Source of the DNA: Prolixibacteraceae bacterium
GTDB lineage: Bacteria > Bacteroidota > Bacteroidia > Bacteroidales > Prolixibacteraceae
DNA length: 10,208 nucleotides
Assembly: GCA_014380255.1 (NCBI GenBank)
Contig: JACMKG010000019.1
Coordinates: forward strand, 1-10,208
Direction: 5' to 3'
This document shows positions 7,101-10,208 of the stretch, piece after piece (the first letter of the stretch is position 1; every line of letters starts with the position of its first letter). A program made the position numbers and the translations under genes. Under the pieces are notes generated by a model. The model ran no database searches, was not told the DNA's origin, and saw only the letters and a list, made by a program, of their open reading frames with translations.

Positions 7101-9143
7101 TTAATAAGCCAGAACTTCTTTGGCAGCTTTGTAAATTTTATCTGTATTAGGTAATATCATCCTTTCAAACGATCGGTGAAATCCAACTGGTGTAAACGAT
7201 GAACCAACACGTCTTACGGGACAATCAAGATATTCAAAGGCCTCTTCCATAATCATGGATGTTATCTCTGCACCAAATCCGGAAAAGACTTTGTCTTCGT
7301 GGACAACCATTACCTTTCCAATTCTCTTAATTGAATTTAGAATTGTTTCTTTATCCAGAGGAATAAGTGACCGTAAGTCAATAACTTCTACTGACTTATC
7401 TTCTTTGGATAACTTTTCGGCAGCTTCCAGACACATATGAGTCGTATTACCATATGTAATCATTACCAAATCTTCACCGCTCCTTCTAATACGTGCTTTG
7501 CCAAAAGGTACTTCAAAATCATCAGGAATAACAGTCGCTGCTTTTGGGTCATTGTACAAGGCTTTAGGTTCCATATACATGGTTAATCCTCTTGACCGGA
7601 TGGCAGTTCTGAGTAAACCGGCAGCATCATCGGCAAATGAAGGATAAACAATACGTACACCCGGAATAGATGTTAAAGCGCCCTCGATGGTTTGCGAATG
7701 GTATATTCCGCCACCAATATAGCCGCCCGACGCAAGCCGGATGGTGACATTGGGCGTAAACTGACCATTTGATCTCCAGTAGTCATGGCTCGAATCTACA
7801 TATTGCTCCATGGCAGGCCAGAAATAATCAGCAAACTCCGCTCCTTCTATCACAATCCTTATCTTTTCGTCATAGCGGGACATCCCATTGGCCGTTCCCA
7901 CAATAAAGTCCTCAGCAATCGGAGCATTAAACACCCTTTTGGGTCCAAACTCTTGCTGAAGTCCTTTGGAAACATTGAATATTCCCCCCTTGTCCTTATT
8001 GGCCATATCCTGGCCCCACATAAAAGTGTCTGGATTATTCCTGAATTCAGCTTTTAAGGTTTCATTAAGGGCGGTAATTAACTTTTTCTTTTCACCTTCC
8101 TCATGATGAGTCCCATCTTCGTATTTTGAGGGCTTATAAGGCTCTGGTAACACAAAGTCAAGATAAGTATCAGGATCAGGATCCGGTGCTTTTAAAGCTG
8201 CTTTATGCGCCTCTTTCAACTCCATCCGGGCATTGTTTTCAACGTTTTCCAGCTCTTCCACGGTAAAACGGTTATAGCGCAAAAGCATACGCTTAAATTT
8301 TGCCAACGGATCATACTCCTGAGCGTAATTACGTTCTTCCTCTGAGCGGTATAATTCATGCCTGTCGGAGTTCGAATGTGAATGCATGCGGATACAGTTT
8401 GCCTGAACCATGACCGGCATACCAGTTTCAAGAGCATGTCTCTTTGCTTCATACATGGCATTCATTGAATCGAATACATCCTTCCCGTTGCAATGAATGA
8501 TACGAAGATTTTTAAATCCCGTGAAGTTATTTGCAACTTTACGGTTGGCAGTCTGATCCTTTTTGGGAACGGATATACCATACCCGTTGTCCTGGATGGC
8601 AAAAATTACCGGCAGCTTTTCCTTGGAAGCGCCATTGATGGCTTCATAAACAAATCCTTCAGACAAGGAAGATTCACCCTGGACACTGATCGCGACCGCT
8701 TTTTCTCCATAGTATTTGATGGCACGCGCTACACCAACGGCATGCAGCGTATGATTGCCCGTTAAGGAAGATACATTGTGTATATTCCATGCTATTTTGG
8801 CAAAGTGGTTTGACATATGTCGTCCACCACTGGTAAGGTCTGTTGCTTTCGAAATTCCATTCAGAATGATTTCTTCAGCGGTCATACCACACGATAACGC
8901 TGTCAGCAAATCGCGATAGTACAGGAAAATATGATCGACCTCTTTTTCGAATGTCTGCCCAATTGCAAGCTGTATCCCATCATGGCCGGCATAAGGAGCA
9001 TGATAGGACCAACCAATGGCCTGCTTCAGGTAATTCGGAGCCTTTTCATCAATTGCTCTACCTAAGGTCATCAATCGATACCAATTTTCTAGTATTTCTT
9101 TGGAGGTCGTTTTAATTGAATATACATTTGGAAGTGTATCCAT
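7101..9143 (-). CDS. 2-oxo acid dehydrogenase E1 component, fused alpha and beta subunits
   Basis: E1 uses thiamine diphosphate (ThDP) to decarboxylate a 2-oxo acid and transfer the acyl group to lipoyl-E2. Its 680 residues join an E1-alpha part (about 1-325) and an E1-beta part (about 353-680) through an Asp/Pro/Glu-rich linker (about 319-352). The alpha half shows GHDGIQLAIG (53-62), GGRHMSNHF (106-114), the ThDP/Mg segment GESSLSEG…N (156-186, ending DNGYGIS) and the HSHSNSDRHELYRS loop (254-267), which matches the phosphorylation loop of branched-chain E1. The beta half shows FNAPIAEDFIVGTANG (405-420) with the probable activating Glu411, EGAEFADYFWPAMEQ (433-447) and GGGIYHSQTIEGAL (477-490). 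The usual GDG Asp is Glu157 here. Similarity favours a branched-chain type, but pyruvate cannot be excluded. It starts 21 bases after E2 and precedes flavodoxin by 13 bases. Confidence 0.94.
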   Translation of the reverse strand: MDTLPNVYSIKTTSKEILENWYRLMTLGRAIDEKAPNYLKQAIGWSYHAPYAGHDGIQLAIGQTFEKEVDHIFLYYRDLLTALSCGMTAEEIILNGISKATDLTSGGRHMSNHFAKIAWNIHNVSSLTGNHTLHAVGVARAIKYYGEKAVAISVQGESSLSEGFVYEAINGASKEKLPVIFAIQDNGYGISVPKKDQTANRKVANNFTGFKNLRIIHCNGKDVFDSMNAMYEAKRHALETGMPVMVQANCIRMHSHSNSDRHELYRSEEERNYAQEYDPLAKFKRMLLRYNRFTVEELENVENNARMELKEAHKAALKAPDPDPDTYLDFVLPEPYKPSKYEDGTHHEEGEKKKLITALNETLKAEFRNNPDTFMWGQDMANKDKGGIFNVSKGLQQEFGPKRVFNAPIAEDFIVGTANGMSRYDEKIRIVIEGAEFADYFWPAMEQYVDSSHDYWRSNGQFTPNVTIRLASGGYIGGGIYHSQTIEGALTSIPGVRIVYPSFADDAAGLLRTAIRSRGLTMYMEPKALYNDPKAATVIPDDFEVPFGKARIRRSGEDLVMITYGNTTHMCLEAAEKLSKEDKSVEVIDLRSLIPLDKETILNSIKRIGKVMVVHEDKVFSGFGAEITSMIMEEAFEYLDCPVRRVGSSFTPVGFHRSFERMILPNTDKIYKAAKEVLAY

Positions 9144-9164
9144 AAAGCAAATTTTAATTTTTAG

Positions 9165-10208
9165 TTATACTTCGCGATCAATATTAAATTCTTCAAGAAT
9201 GTCTGCTATTCGCCTCAGGAAAGCCCCGCCCAGTGCACCATCTATTACTCTATGATCATATGATAAAGAAAGGAACATTTTGTGGCGTACAACAATCGCA
9301 TCACCTGTTGGGGTTTCCATTACTGCAGGTTTTTTCTCAATGCTGCCTGTAGCCAGAATAGCAACCTGTGGTTGATTGATGATAGGGGTCCCGATTAAAT
9401 TTCTAAAGGAACCGAAATTGGTGATAGTGAAAGTTCCTCCCTGGTAATCTTCAACCGAAAGTTTGTTTTTACGGGCAGCATCTGCCAGTTGATTCAGATT
9501 CTTGGTCAAGCCTACCAAATTCTTTTGTTCGGCATTTTTAATAACAGGCGCTACAAGATTTCCATCCGGTTTTGCAACCGCAATCGCGATATTTACATCT
9601 TTATGAATAATGATTTTATAATCTTCCACCGATGAGTTTAATAGTGGAAACTCGGAAATTGCACGTGCTACAGCCTCTGTGAATACAGGCATATACGTCA
9701 GCTTTTCTCCATGCCTGGCACTAAACTGATCCTTTATCCTTTCTCTCCAAAGTACAAGGTTCGTCACATCTGCTTCCACAACGGATGTTACATGCGCAGA
9801 TACCTTTTTCGACATCACCATGTGGTCGGAAATAATCTTCCGGACACGATCCATTTCAATGATCTGATCATTACCTCCCATAGATACAGGTGCCTTGACC
9901 GGTTCTTTTTTTTCTTCAACTTCAGCTTTTACTTCTTTTTGAGGCGCCTGGGCAGCTTCTTCTTTTTTGACTTCAGTTTTTCCTTTTTTTCTTTCTTCAA
10001 TATAAGATAGAATGTCATTCTTTTGAACCCTGCCATTAAGCCCGGAACCTTTAATTGATTCAAGCTCACTCATGCTAACCTGTTCGGATTGGGCAATTGA
10101 CAACACCAAAGGAGAATAAAACCTTGAAGATTTGCTTTCACTAACCTCTGCTTCTGGCTTTGGCTGAACCTCTTCCTTCGGCTTTTCAGTTTTCGCAACA
10201 ACCTTCTC
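9165..10208 (-). CDS. 2-oxo acid dehydrogenase E2 (dihydrolipoamide acyltransferase), partial
   Basis: E2 forms the core of the dehydrogenase complex and passes the acyl group from its lipoyl arm to CoA. The frame stays open to the right edge, so 347 C-terminal residues are visible and the N-terminal lipoyl domain(s) are off-window; the TTG at 10109 lies inside a domain and is not a real start. In order: a Lys/Glu/Pro/Ala linker (1-29 of the visible part), a peripheral subunit-binding domain beginning FYSPLVLSIAQ (30-40) and ending NGRVQKNDILSYI, a second charged linker (about 70-105), then the catalytic domain from about 110. The domain includes TFTITNFGSF and the active-site DHRVIDGALGG, with catalytic His at about 319. 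It ends 21 bases before the fused E1 start, so the two are surely one operon. Acyl specificity is undetermined. Confidence 0.95.
   Translation of the reverse strand, partial: EKVVAKTEKPKEEVQPKPEAEVSESKSSRFYSPLVLSIAQSEQVSMSELESIKGSGLNGRVQKNDILSYIEERKKGKTEVKKEEAAQAPQKEVKAEVEEKKEPVKAPVSMGGNDQIIEMDRVRKIISDHMVMSKKVSAHVTSVVEADVTNLVLWRERIKDQFSARHGEKLTYMPVFTEAVARAISEFPLLNSSVEDYKIIIHKDVNIAIAVAKPDGNLVAPVIKNAEQKNLVGLTKNLNQLADAARKNKLSVEDYQGGTFTITNFGSFRNLIGTPIINQPQVAILATGSIEKKPAVMETPTGDAIVVRHKMFLSLSYDHRVIDGALGGAFLRRIADILEEFNIDREV

Noticed and set aside
7255..8765. Several open frames of 61-90 codons within the fused E1 gene, on both strands
   Set aside because: The E1 protein is continuous and conserved across the whole interval; these are frame shadows without independent features.
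9711..10010. 99-codon plus-strand frame rich in Phe
   Set aside because: It is antisense to the Lys/Glu-rich linker of E2; the Phe runs are just the complement of Lys/Glu codons.
10107..10109. TTG start codon for E2 giving a 314-residue protein
   Set aside because: It falls inside the peripheral subunit-binding domain (SPLVLSIAQ) and the frame stays open to the window edge, so the gene is simply cut by the boundary.

Overview
The window looks like chromosomal housekeeping DNA from a member of the Bacteroidota, most likely Bacteroidales/Marinilabiliales. Four things suggest this: the GyrA sequence and its modified GyrA box, a 2-oxo acid dehydrogenase E1 with alpha and beta parts fused in one chain, promoter elements matching the Bacteroidota -7 consensus TAnnTTTG, and almost no Shine-Dalgarno motifs. 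Phylum is fairly secure; order is inference. Non-coding DNA is strongly AT-rich. I saw no tRNA, rRNA, CRISPR array, insertion sequence or intact mobile element.

Left part (1-5345): a clpC-type AAA+ unfoldase gene runs leftwards off the window edge. Its start faces gyrA across a 273-base divergent promoter region. gyrA is followed after 47 bases by a gene for an exported TPR-repeat protein, and this pair ends at a strong 11-bp hairpin terminator.

Middle (5346-5922): about 580 bases without an intact gene. This spacer holds a possible decayed reading frame, a 42-base imperfect palindrome, a second related TTACATTTGTAA site, and hairpins at the 3' end of the convergent mgsA gene. It is the least explained part of the window.

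Right part (5923-10208): all genes point left. mgsA (methylglyoxal synthase) is its own unit with a recognisable -7 element. Upstream of it, and separated by a textbook terminator, lies the operon [5' part outside window]-E2 acyltransferase-fused E1 alpha/beta-flavodoxin. E2 and E1 form the core of a 2-oxo acid dehydrogenase complex that oxidatively decarboxylates a 2-oxo acid (branched-chain type or pyruvate; not decidable here) to acyl-CoA. A long-chain flavodoxin follows E1 by 13 bases and shares its terminator, which suggests a redox link worth testing.

I found no clear undescribed multi-gene system. The best leads are the flavodoxin coupling to the dehydrogenase operon and the structured gene-poor spacer at 5346-5922.
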